A DNA stretch of 64,000 nucleotides, from contig CBDCJX010000008.1 of NCBI GenBank assembly GCA_965218045.1, positions 62,001 to 126,000 of the forward strand, written 5' to 3'. The translations under genes were made by a program, and so were the position numbers. This document shows, piece after piece, positions 1-7,303 of the stretch. The notes beneath the pieces were generated by a model. That model did not search any database. It was not told the origin of the DNA and saw only the letters and a program-made list of their open reading frames with translations. Each line of letters opens with the position of its first letter. Position 1 is the first letter of the stretch. This DNA is from CAVRCA01 sp965218045. GTDB lineage: Bacteria > Pseudomonadota > Alphaproteobacteria > Acetobacterales > Acetobacteraceae.

Positions 1-2
1 CC

Positions 3-482
3 GTCGCGGCGACGTTCCTCGTCGTCAACGGGCTGCTGCTGCTGTTCGGCGAACGGTTGCGCGGCCGGACCTCGACCCGGGCGCTGTCGAGCCTGACCAT
101 GCTGGACGCGCTGGTGATCGGCTGCTGGCAATGCGCCGCGCTGATCCCGGGCATCTCGCGCTCCGGCTCGACCATCGTCGGCGGCCTGCTGCGCGGCATC
201 GACCATGCCGGGTCGGCGCATTTCTCCTTCCTCATCGCCACCCCGATCATCATCGGCGCGACCGTGCTCGAGGTGCCGCATCTGCTGCACGCGAGCGTCC
301 CGGCCGGGGTGTTCGAGCTCGCCGCGGTGGCCGCGGTGATCGCCGGCGTCACCGCGTTCGCCAGCACCGCCTTCCTGATGCGCTATTTCCGCCAGCACGA
401 CGCCTGGGCACTCAACCCGTTCGCGTATTACTGTCTCGTCTTCGGATTGGGCAGCTTGGCGCTGCTCTGGCTGGGGCGATGA
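3..482 (+). CDS. uppP: Undecaprenyl-diphosphatase, C-terminal part (cut by window edge)
   Basis: Membrane enzyme that dephosphorylates undecaprenyl diphosphate, recycling the lipid carrier for peptidoglycan synthesis and giving bacitracin resistance. The start lies outside the window; the frame is open from base 3. The family signature PGISRSGSTI is present, followed by hydrophobic membrane segments (SFLIATPIIIGATV, then an Ala/Val-rich helix, and a final YYCLVFGLGSLALLWL helix). Its stop overlaps the start of the next gene by ATGA, so it is probably translationally coupled to the CoA-transferase although the functions look unrelated. Identification rests on the signature motif and topology and is secure. 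Confidence 0.93.
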   Translation, partial: VAATFLVVNGLLLLFGERLRGRTSTRALSSLTMLDALVIGCWQCAALIPGISRSGSTIVGGLLRGIDHAGSAHFSFLIATPIIIGATVLEVPHLLHASVPAGVFELAAVAAVIAGVTAFASTAFLMRYFRQHDAWALNPFAYYCLVFGLGSLALLWLGR

Positions 483-1681
483 GCGACACCGAAAAGCAGG
501 AAATCAAGCGAGGCCCGCTCGCCGGCATCCGGGTGGTCGACCTCACCACCGTGGTGCTCGGCCCGTTCGCCACCCAGATCCTCGGCGACATGGGTGCCGA
601 CGTGATCAAGGTGGAGACCCCGGCGGGCGACACTTGCCGGCAGATCGGGCCGTCGCGCGCGCCCGACCTGGGCTCCTATTTCGTGACCTTGAACCGCAAC
701 AAGCGCAGCGTCGTGCTGGATCTCAAGCAGGCCGGGCCGCGCGCCGCGCTCGGACGGCTGATCGACTCGGCGGACGTGTTGGTGCACAACATGCGGCTCG
801 GCGCGGCGGAGCGGCTCGGCCTCGATTACGCCAGCCTGCGCGCGCGCAACTCGGACATCATCCTGGCCTGCGCCAGCGGCTTCCGCAAAGGCAGCGCGAT
901 GCAGGACAGCCCGGCCTATGACGACCTGATCCAGGGCCTGACCGGCACCGCCTCGCTCAACGCCGGGCCGGACGGCGCGCCGCGCTACTTCCCCACCGTC
1001 GCCGCCGACAAGGTAAGCGGGCACATGCTCGCCTCGATGATCGGCATGGCGCTGTTCCATCGCCAACGCACCGGCGAGGGCCAGGAAGTCCACGTGCCGA
1101 TGATGGAGACGATGCTCAACTTCATGCTGGTCGAGCACATGTGGGGCGCCACGCTCGGCGAGCCCGAGCGCGGCATGGGCTACCCTCGCATGCTGACGCC
1201 GCATCGGCGCCCGTATCAGACCAAGGACGGCTACGTCTCGGTGATCGCGGTGAGCGACGTGCAGTGGGCGCGCATCTTCGAGGCGATGGGCCGCGCCGAG
1301 CTGATCACGGACCCGCGCTTCGCCAGCATCCGCGCGCGTTCCGACAATGTCGACGCGGTGTACGGCGTGCTGACCGAAGGCATGAAGACCCGCACCACCG
1401 CCGAGTGGCTGGCGATCCTGCGCGCGGCCGACATTCCCTGCGGCGAGGCCGGCACCCTGCCCGACCTGCTCGACAACGCGTATCTGCGTGAGACCGGCTT
1501 TTTCCAGGAGATGGAGCACCCGACCGGCGGGCGCATGGTGCTGACCGCGGTTCCGGCCGCCTTCTCCGCCTCGCCGCCCTCGATCCGCCGCTTGCCCCCC
1601 GCTCTCGGCGAGCATACCGAGGAGGTGCTGGCCGAGGTCGGCTACAGCCAGCGGGAGATCACCGCGATCAAGGGCGCATGA
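479..1681 (+). CDS. CaiB/BaiF (family III) CoA-transferase
   Basis: About 400 residues, normal for family III CoA-transferases, which move CoA between carboxylic acids through an aspartyl-CoA anhydride. The N-terminal Rossmann-like signature is clear (LAGIRVVDLT, then GDMGADVIKVE), and the catalytic Asp lies in PAYDDLIQ at about residues 148-149. NRNKRSVVLDLK, a typical substrate-domain motif, follows the N-terminal block. The start at 479 is chosen because it overlaps the uppP stop (ATGA) and sits directly before the conserved N-terminus; longer upstream readings fall inside uppP. Its own stop overlaps the next start in the same way. The substrate cannot be read from sequence. A second family member is encoded at 22154-23272. 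Confidence 0.9.
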   Translation: MSDTEKQEIKRGPLAGIRVVDLTTVVLGPFATQILGDMGADVIKVETPAGDTCRQIGPSRAPDLGSYFVTLNRNKRSVVLDLKQAGPRAALGRLIDSADVLVHNMRLGAAERLGLDYASLRARNSDIILACASGFRKGSAMQDSPAYDDLIQGLTGTASLNAGPDGAPRYFPTVAADKVSGHMLASMIGMALFHRQRTGEGQEVHVPMMETMLNFMLVEHMWGATLGEPERGMGYPRMLTPHRRPYQTKDGYVSVIAVSDVQWARIFEAMGRAELITDPRFASIRARSDNVDAVYGVLTEGMKTRTTAEWLAILRAADIPCGEAGTLPDLLDNAYLRETGFFQEMEHPTGGRMVLTAVPAAFSASPPSIRRLPPALGEHTEEVLAEVGYSQREITAIKGA

Positions 1682-2499
1682 CGATGCCGCGTCGCCTGGC
1701 CCGCCTCGGCGCGCTCGTTGTCGCGCTTACGCTGGGCACCGCGTCGGTCTTGCCGGCCGCCGCGCCGAGCGCGCACCACCACCGCCGCGTCCCGCTCGCC
1801 GCGACGCCGATCGCGCGGCTGGACCTGCCTTGGTGGCGTGCCCGGCACGAGGCGGCGCTGCGACGGGTGCGGCAGGGCAACGTCGATCTGGTGTTTCTCG
1901 GCGATTCGATCACCCAGGATTGGGAGCGCCACGGACCGCCGGACTGGGCCGACTTCCAGCCGGTGTGGCAGCGATTCTATGGCGACCGCAACGCGATCAA
2001 TCTCGGCTTCGTCGGCGACACCACCGCCAGCCTGCTGTGGCGCATCGAAAACGGCGAGATCAGCGGCATCACGCCGAAACTCGCGGTCATTCTGATCGGC
2101 GCCAACAATCTGGGCCGCGTGCATTGGTCGGCTGCGGACACGGTTGCCGGCATAGAGGCGATCGTCGCCGAGCTGCGCCATCGCCTGCCGCGAACCAAGC
2201 TGCTGCTGCTCAGCGTGCTGCCGAGCGCTCGGTCGGCCTGGGTGAGTGCCAGGACGGTGGAGATCAACCAAATGCTGGCGAGCCGTTTCGGCGGCGGCCG
2301 CGACGACGTGACCTATCTCGACGTCACCGACGTGTTCAAACGCGACGGCAAGCTTGCCCGCGACCTGTTCCTCGATCCGAAGCTGACCCCGCCCGCCGCC
2401 CCGCTGCACCCCTCCGCCGAAGGGCAAGCGCGTTTGGCGGCGGCGATGGAGCCGACCCTGTCGCGCCTGATGGGCGACCGCAACCACCTCAAGCCATAG
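1678..2499 (+). CDS. Exported SGNH/GDSL-type hydrolase
   Basis: A 273-residue lipase/esterase-like protein with an N-terminal signal peptide (positive start MPRRLAR, hydrophobic core, AAAPSA cleavage region), so probably periplasmic. Block I with the nucleophilic Ser is FLGDSITQDW at about residues 73-82. Block II appears as GFVGDTTAS and block III as LIGANNLG with its Asn. The catalytic His is in LHPSAEGQ near the C-terminus. The Asp expected three residues before this His is an Ala here (APLH rather than DxxH), so the catalytic triad may be altered. An internal ATG at 1684 is an alternative start. It is the last gene of the uppP-CoA transferase run. Substrate unknown. Confidence 0.85.
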   Translation: MTMPRRLARLGALVVALTLGTASVLPAAAPSAHHHRRVPLAATPIARLDLPWWRARHEAALRRVRQGNVDLVFLGDSITQDWERHGPPDWADFQPVWQRFYGDRNAINLGFVGDTTASLLWRIENGEISGITPKLAVILIGANNLGRVHWSAADTVAGIEAIVAELRHRLPRTKLLLLSVLPSARSAWVSARTVEINQMLASRFGGGRDDVTYLDVTDVFKRDGKLARDLFLDPKLTPPAAPLHPSAEGQARLAAAMEPTLSRLMGDRNHLKP

Positions 2500-2706
2500 G
2501 CGGGGTTCCTGCGCCTAGACAGAAACTGGGCGCTCACACCGCGGCGATCAATCAGCGCGAGAACTTCAATTGACGCCTTGAGCGCTCACCGCCGTGATGC
2601 GCAAAAGGCTCGTCACACTCAATGCCATCGCGTGAAACGAAGAGCTGGAGCAGAAGCGTTGGCACCACGCAATCCGATGAAAATATACTGGGCCTGGCAG
2701 ATGCGC

Positions 2707-2750
2707 CTGTGGAGTTGTGGGCAGCGGCTTCGCTGTCCACAACTCCACAG
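2707..2750. repeat. Long near-perfect hairpin in an intergenic gap
   Basis: Arms 2707-2720 (CTGTGGAGTTGTGG) and 2737-2750 are exact reverse complements. The intervening bases continue the stem (GCAGCG against CGCTGT, one G-T pair), leaving a GCTT loop, so about 20 base pairs in total. No T-tract follows on either strand, so it is not a standard intrinsic terminator. It lies in the 370-base gap (2500-2869) between the SGNH hydrolase and the convergent binding-protein gene. The rest of that gap shows no gene or other element I recognise. Confidence 0.75.
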
Positions 2751-2869
2751 GTTCTCGCTTGACCAGGGTCACAGAAGATGCCCGGCGCGCTGCGCCGAGC
2801 ACGGCACGGGCGGCTAGGAACTGCGGGAGGGTATCGGCCTCGCATCGCGCGAGGAGCCGGACACCCGGT

Positions 2870-4213
2870 TTAGCGCGAGAAGCCTTCCAGCTCCTCCTGT
2901 GCCCAGGCGATCACCTGTTTGATCGATTGGCCCGAGTACAGCTTCGCCACCATTCCCGGCATCGTCCCGCGATTGTATATCTGCACCGCGATCGATTGCG
3001 GTGCCGGGTCGCCGGCAATCCAGGCGGTGGAGTTGTGCCAAGGCCGGACCGGATAGTTGTAGACGGTGCCCTTGGGCGGCTCGACCTCCTCCCAAATTTT
3101 GAAGTCGGTCATGCTGGCGAAGGGCGGGATATCGTAGCCGGAGACCGCGATGTCCCGCGCTTCCACCTGCGGTCGTTCCATCAGGTAGTGGATCAGGTCC
3201 TTGGCGGCCGATTTGTTCTGGCTGAAGTTCCACACGCCCCAGAAATACGGCCGATCGGGGATGAAGCGGCCCTTTGGCCCGGCCGGATTGGGGAACGTCC
3301 AGCAATCAGCGGCGATCTTCGGCGCGTCGCGCTTGGCGACGGCCCAGGCCGATGGCGGGTTCCAGATCATCGCACTCTTGCCCGAGACCAGCGCCCGGTT
3401 GTTCGACGCGTCATCGTAGCTCACCGAATCCGGCGGCAGATACGGGATCAGCCGTTTGGCGTAGTCGAGTGCGGCGCGCACGCCGTCCGAGTCGACGGTC
3501 GGGTTACCTTCGCGGTCCACGAGCTGGGCGCCGAACGCGGCGAAGATGGTGCCCCAGGTCTGCACCGAATCGGTCGTGCCGCCCATGCCGAGGCCGAACG
3601 GGTAGCCGGCCTCATGGCAAGCCGAGGCCGCCCGCAGGAAGGTGTCATAGGTCCAGTTCCGCGCCGCGTCCGTCTCGCCGGGATGCGCGGGATACATCGC
3701 TTGCACGTCGAGGCCGGCGTACTGCTTCATCATGCTGATGCGCGCGCACGGGACGAGCAGCGCATGGCCGTTGCTCCACGGCACCGCCATCCACTTGCCG
3801 TCCGTCATGCCGAGATAGCGCGTGCCATCGCTGACCGCGCCGTATTTGCCGATCAGGTCCTTGACGACCTCATCCACCGGCTCGAGCGCCTGGGCGTGGT
3901 TCTGCACGTTCCACATATCGAACGCCATCGCGTCGTGTCCGGCCCTTGCCTGCGCCTCGGCGGCCATGGTGAGCTGGATCTTGTTGCCGATCGAGGTGAT
4001 GAAATCGACGGTCACGTCGACCTTGTTCTTGCGGCCCCATTCCTCGACCTGCTCACGCGTCTTCGCGCTGCCGGAGGGCACCCAGTGATCCTCGAAAGCG
4101 ACTGCCAATCGGCCGGCCGCGCCGGCGGTGCGTATGTGGACCAGCGGCAGCGCGGCGGCGCCGGCGGTAAGCTGCAGGGCATGACGTCGGGTGACCCGGC
4201 GCAAAGCTTCCAT
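2870..4213 (-). CDS. Extracellular solute-binding protein, family 1 (sugar-type ABC)
   Basis: A 447-residue binding protein of the kind that delivers sugars or polyols to CUT1-type ABC importers. The N-terminus carries a twin-arginine-like export signal (RRHALQL followed by an Ala-rich hydrophobic stretch), suggesting Tat export of a folded protein. The mature part has the usual family 1 features, including KTREQVEEWGRK near the start and PNPAGPKGRF with PYFWGVWNFSQN in the C-terminal half. No permease or ATPase gene is adjacent, so it is an orphan component; its partners must be elsewhere. It is distantly similar in type to the binding protein at 43664-45016. Ligand unknown. Confidence 0.87.
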   Translation of the reverse strand: MEALRRVTRRHALQLTAGAAALPLVHIRTAGAAGRLAVAFEDHWVPSGSAKTREQVEEWGRKNKVDVTVDFITSIGNKIQLTMAAEAQARAGHDAMAFDMWNVQNHAQALEPVDEVVKDLIGKYGAVSDGTRYLGMTDGKWMAVPWSNGHALLVPCARISMMKQYAGLDVQAMYPAHPGETDAARNWTYDTFLRAASACHEAGYPFGLGMGGTTDSVQTWGTIFAAFGAQLVDREGNPTVDSDGVRAALDYAKRLIPYLPPDSVSYDDASNNRALVSGKSAMIWNPPSAWAVAKRDAPKIAADCWTFPNPAGPKGRFIPDRPYFWGVWNFSQNKSAAKDLIHYLMERPQVEARDIAVSGYDIPPFASMTDFKIWEEVEPPKGTVYNYPVRPWHNSTAWIAGDPAPQSIAVQIYNRGTMPGMVAKLYSGQSIKQVIAWAQEELEGFSR

Positions 4214-4341
4214 GAAGTGTTCTCCCTAGAGTGGCCCGATTGCAGCGGGGCCTTCGTTTAGTTAAGCGAGGGCGCGTCCCTCGCCATGCGACTATCGCGC
4301 CCGGCGCGACGTAAATCTACAGCGAAGGCAAGGGGCGTCCA

Positions 4342-4422
4342 TGCCCGCCGGGGGATTCGAACCCCCACGCCAATGGGCTGCGGATTTTAAGTCCGCTGCG
4401 TCTACCGTTCCGCCAGGCGGGC
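4342..4422 (-). tRNA. tRNA-Leu(UAA)
   Basis: On the minus strand a 7-bp acceptor stem forms between GCCCGCC (4416-4422) and GGCGGGC (4343-4349), with discriminator A. The D-arm reads TGGCGGAACGGTAGACGC, typical of tRNA-Leu. The anticodon arm GCGGACTTAAAATCCGC gives anticodon TAA, a short class II variable arm follows, and the T-arm is GGGGGTTCGAATCCCCC. No CCA is encoded. It sits between a binding-protein gene and a dehydrogenase gene. Confidence 0.96.
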
Positions 4423-4435
4423 ATCGTCACACGGC

Positions 4436-5347
4436 TCAGGCTTGCGCGATGGCGCAGGCGATGTCCAGCGCGCGTCGGATCAGGATCTCGCTCGCCTCGG
4501 GCGTGCGAAATGCGCTGTGCGCGGACAGGGTTACGTTCGGCAAGCGGGTCAGCGGATGATCCCCAGGCAGCGGCTCGATGTCGAATACATCCAGACCGGC
4601 ATGGGCGATCTGGCCGGATGCCAGCGCTGCCAGCAATGCCGCCTCCTCGATGAGCGCGCCACGGGCGGTGTTCACCAGGATCACGCCAGGACGCAGCCGC
4701 GCCATGCGCTCGGCGCTGAGGAAGCCACGTGTTTCGTCGGTCAGCAGCAAATGCAGCGACAGCACGTGGCTTTCGGCGAGCAGCGTATCGAGTTCGACGA
4801 ATTCCACGCCGGGCGCGGTTCTTGGTGTCCGGTTCCAGGCGATCACCCGCATGCCGCCGCCCAACGCAATGCGCGCGACTTCGGCCGCGATCCCGCCGAA
4901 GCCGAGCAGCCCGATCGTCTTGCCGGTGAGCTGCACGCCCTCGCAACGCAGCCACTCACCGCGCCGCATGCCGCCATCCATCGCGGCGATGCCGCGCGCC
5001 GCCGCCCACATCAGGGCGATCGCGTGCTCGCCGACGGCGGTGTCGCCGTAGCCCTTGATGGTGTGGACGGTGATGCCGGCTGCGGCGAGCTCGTCCGGAT
5101 TCATGTAGCTGCGCGCGCCGGTGCCGAGGAAGATCACGTGCTTGAGGCCGTCGCAGCGCCGCATCGTCTCGGTCGGCAGGAAGGTGTGGTCGTTGAGCAT
5201 GAAGTCGTAGCCGGCGAGCAAGTCCGGCAGCGCCTCGGCCGCGATGGTGTCGCCGTGGTTCACCGTCACCGGCGGGTCACCCGGGCGAGACACGGCGGCG
5301 AACACGCTGGCCAGCTCCTCGCTCGCGTCGATGAACAGACCCTTCAT
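4436..5347 (-). CDS. D-isomer-specific 2-hydroxyacid dehydrogenase
   Basis: A 303-residue NAD(P)-dependent dehydrogenase that interconverts 2-hydroxy and 2-oxo acids. The nucleotide-binding loop is GLLGFGGIAAE at about residue 150. The three catalytic residues are visible: Arg in VNTARGALI, Glu in DVFDIEPLP and His in LSAHSAFRTPEA. The start at 5347 is chosen because an AAGGAGG ribosome site lies seven bases upstream on the minus strand; the much longer open frame continuing opposite the penicillin-binding protein gene is spurious. The tRNA-Leu gene follows 13 bases downstream. The catalytic motifs are sound; substrate (for example glyoxylate or phosphoglycerate-like acids) is not determinable. 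Confidence 0.92.
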   Translation of the reverse strand: MKGLFIDASEELASVFAAVSRPGDPPVTVNHGDTIAAEALPDLLAGYDFMLNDHTFLPTETMRRCDGLKHVIFLGTGARSYMNPDELAAAGITVHTIKGYGDTAVGEHAIALMWAAARGIAAMDGGMRRGEWLRCEGVQLTGKTIGLLGFGGIAAEVARIALGGGMRVIAWNRTPRTAPGVEFVELDTLLAESHVLSLHLLLTDETRGFLSAERMARLRPGVILVNTARGALIEEAALLAALASGQIAHAGLDVFDIEPLPGDHPLTRLPNVTLSAHSAFRTPEASEILIRRALDIACAIAQA

Positions 5348-5467
5348 GCAGCCTCCTTCGCAGCCTGGGGCGAGGCCGGTCGCGGCCTCCGTGTGAACCC
5401 GCCAGCCATCCTCCCCCGCCGGGCAAATTAGGGGAAGAGATACCGCACCGGGTCGCGCGCGTGCGAT

Positions 5468-7303
5468 ATGAGGAGGGCGATGCCCCGTGCCACCCGTCTG
5501 CTCGTGCCCAATCCCCCGCCGCCACGCTCGGCGCCGACACCGCTCGCGCGTCGCCGGCGCGCCGGGTGGCGACTGACGCGCTGGGCGATGCTGGCGGCAA
5601 TCTGGGGCGCGCTGACGCTCGCGCTGCTGCTGCTGTGGTTCGCCTGGGACCTGCCCCGCCCGGAAGCGGCACTCGACGCGGCGCGCCGGCCCGGACTGAC
5701 CCTGGAGGACCGGTCCGGGCGCGTGTTCGCCACCTTCGGCGATCTGGTCGGCGACCCGCTGCGCCTGCGCGACATGCCGGCCTACTTGCCCAAGGCGGCG
5801 GTCGCGGTCGAGGACCGACGCTTCTGGTCGCATCCCGGCATCGACCTGATCGGCATGCTGCGCGCCGCCGCGGTCAACCTGCGAGCGAGGCGCGTGGTGC
5901 AGGGCGGCTCCACCATCACCCAGCAAGTCGCCAAGACGCTGTTCCTGACCAACGCCCGCACGATGCGGCGAAAGGTCCAGGAGTTGCTGCTCTCGGTCTG
6001 GCTGGAGCGCAGCTTCAGCAAGCGTGAGATCCTCGAGATCTGGTTGAACCGGGTCTATCTCGGCTCCGGCGCATGGGGCGTCGACGCCGCCGCGCGGTTG
6101 TATTTCGGCGTGTCCGCGCGCCGGATTTCGCTGTGGCAGGCGGCGATGATCGCCGGCTTGCCGCGCGCGCCCTCGCGGTTCAACCCCCGGGTCAATCCCG
6201 CCGCCGCCATCGCCCGCACCCGCGAGGTGCTCGCGGCGATGGTCGAGAACGGCGCGATCACCGCCGCCGAGGCGCAGCGTGCCGAGGCGCAGATAAAAAT
6301 CCCGCCCCGCCCGCCGACCACCTCCGGCTGGTTCGCCGACTGGGCCGCCGATCAGGCCACTCAGGTACTGCCGCAGGACCTCGACGCCACCTTGCGAACC
6401 ACGCTCGACAGCCGGCTCCAGAGCATCGCCACGGCGCGCCTCGCGGCGCTGCTGGACGGGGCAGGTGCGGCGGCGAATGTCGGCGAGGGCGCCGTCGTGG
6501 TGCTCGACGCTGCAAGCGGCGCGGTGCGCGCGATGGTGGGCGGTCGCGATGCGCGCGCAAGCGGGTTCAACCGGGCGGTGCAGGCTCGCCGACAGCCCGG
6601 CTCCGCGTTCAAGCCGTTCGTCTGGCTTGCCGCGCTCGATGCCGGGGCGCGTCCCGACGACACCGTGCTCGACGCGCCGATCCGCATCGGCGGCTACAGC
6701 CCGGCCAATTTCGAGCGCCGCTACCTCGGCGAGATCAGCGTGGAAACCGCGCTCGCCTTGTCGATCAACACCGCCGCGGTGCGTCTGATGCAGCACGCGG
6801 GCGGCCCGCGCGCGGTCGCCGCCGTCGCGCATCGGCTCGGCTTGCCGGAAAGCTTCCCAAACAACGCCTCGCTGGCGCTTGGCACCTCGGAAGTGGGGTT
6901 GCTTGAACTCGCCGGCGCCTATGCCGCGTTCTTCAACGGCGGCGTGCATGTGACGCCGTATGCCGTCGACTCGTTTCGCAGCAAGCGCAGGCTCGTCGCC
7001 ACCGGCCACGCCATGCCGGCACGCGCCATCGACCCCGAGGAGGCGGCGATGATGCGACGAATGCTGACCGCCGTCGTGACCGAGGGCAGTGGCCGCGCCG
7101 CCGCCGTGCCCGGCGCAAGCGCCGCCGGCAAAACCGGCACGACGCAGGATTATCGCGACGCCTGGTTCGTCGGCTGCGTGAAGGGCAATATCATCGGGAT
7201 CTGGCTCGGCAACGACGACAACAAGCCGATGCGAGGCGTGACCGGCGGCAGTCTACCGGCGCGACTGTTCAGCGAGATCGGCTTGGCGATCGCTCGCCGG
7301 TGA
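5468..7303 (+). CDS. Class A penicillin-binding protein (PBP1-type glycosyltransferase/transpeptidase)
   Basis: A bifunctional peptidoglycan synthase of 611 residues, anchored by one membrane helix at about residues 37-62. The glycosyltransferase domain shows VEDRRFWSHPGID and GGSTITQQVAK with downstream KREILEIWLNRVYLG. The transpeptidase domain has SAFK (nucleophile Ser near 378), SIN (near 431) and KTGTT (near 554). The length is compact for a class A enzyme, resembling PbpC or small PBP1 forms without long insertions. A second ATG at 5480, three bases after AGGAGG, is a possible start. The 3' end overlaps the convergent molybdenum hydroxylase gene by 51 bases. Confidence 0.93.
   Translation: MRRAMPRATRLLVPNPPPPRSAPTPLARRRRAGWRLTRWAMLAAIWGALTLALLLLWFAWDLPRPEAALDAARRPGLTLEDRSGRVFATFGDLVGDPLRLRDMPAYLPKAAVAVEDRRFWSHPGIDLIGMLRAAAVNLRARRVVQGGSTITQQVAKTLFLTNARTMRRKVQELLLSVWLERSFSKREILEIWLNRVYLGSGAWGVDAAARLYFGVSARRISLWQAAMIAGLPRAPSRFNPRVNPAAAIARTREVLAAMVENGAITAAEAQRAEAQIKIPPRPPTTSGWFADWAADQATQVLPQDLDATLRTTLDSRLQSIATARLAALLDGAGAAANVGEGAVVVLDAASGAVRAMVGGRDARASGFNRAVQARRQPGSAFKPFVWLAALDAGARPDDTVLDAPIRIGGYSPANFERRYLGEISVETALALSINTAAVRLMQHAGGPRAVAAVAHRLGLPESFPNNASLALGTSEVGLLELAGAYAAFFNGGVHVTPYAVDSFRSKRRLVATGHAMPARAIDPEEAAMMRRMLTAVVTEGSGRAAAVPGASAAGKTGTTQDYRDAWFVGCVKGNIIGIWLGNDDNKPMRGVTGGSLPARLFSEIGLAIARR

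Noticed and set aside
428..1615. Long minus-strand open frame opposite the first CoA-transferase
   Set aside because: Composition is that of a shadow (Arg/Ala/Gly/His-rich), no domain is recognisable, and the plus-strand gene is secure.
2830..2866. Small GC-rich hairpin after the orphan binding-protein gene
   Set aside because: CCTCGC/GCGAGG stem lacks a T-tract, so it does not qualify as an intrinsic terminator.
2717..4261. 514-codon plus-strand open frame opposite the binding-protein gene
   Set aside because: High G+C third positions on the minus strand keep the plus strand free of stops; the binding protein is well conserved and this frame is not.
5348..7009. Long N-terminal extension of the D-hydroxyacid dehydrogenase
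   Set aside because: It runs antisense to the PBP gene and lacks any family similarity; a good ribosome site precedes the ATG at 5347.
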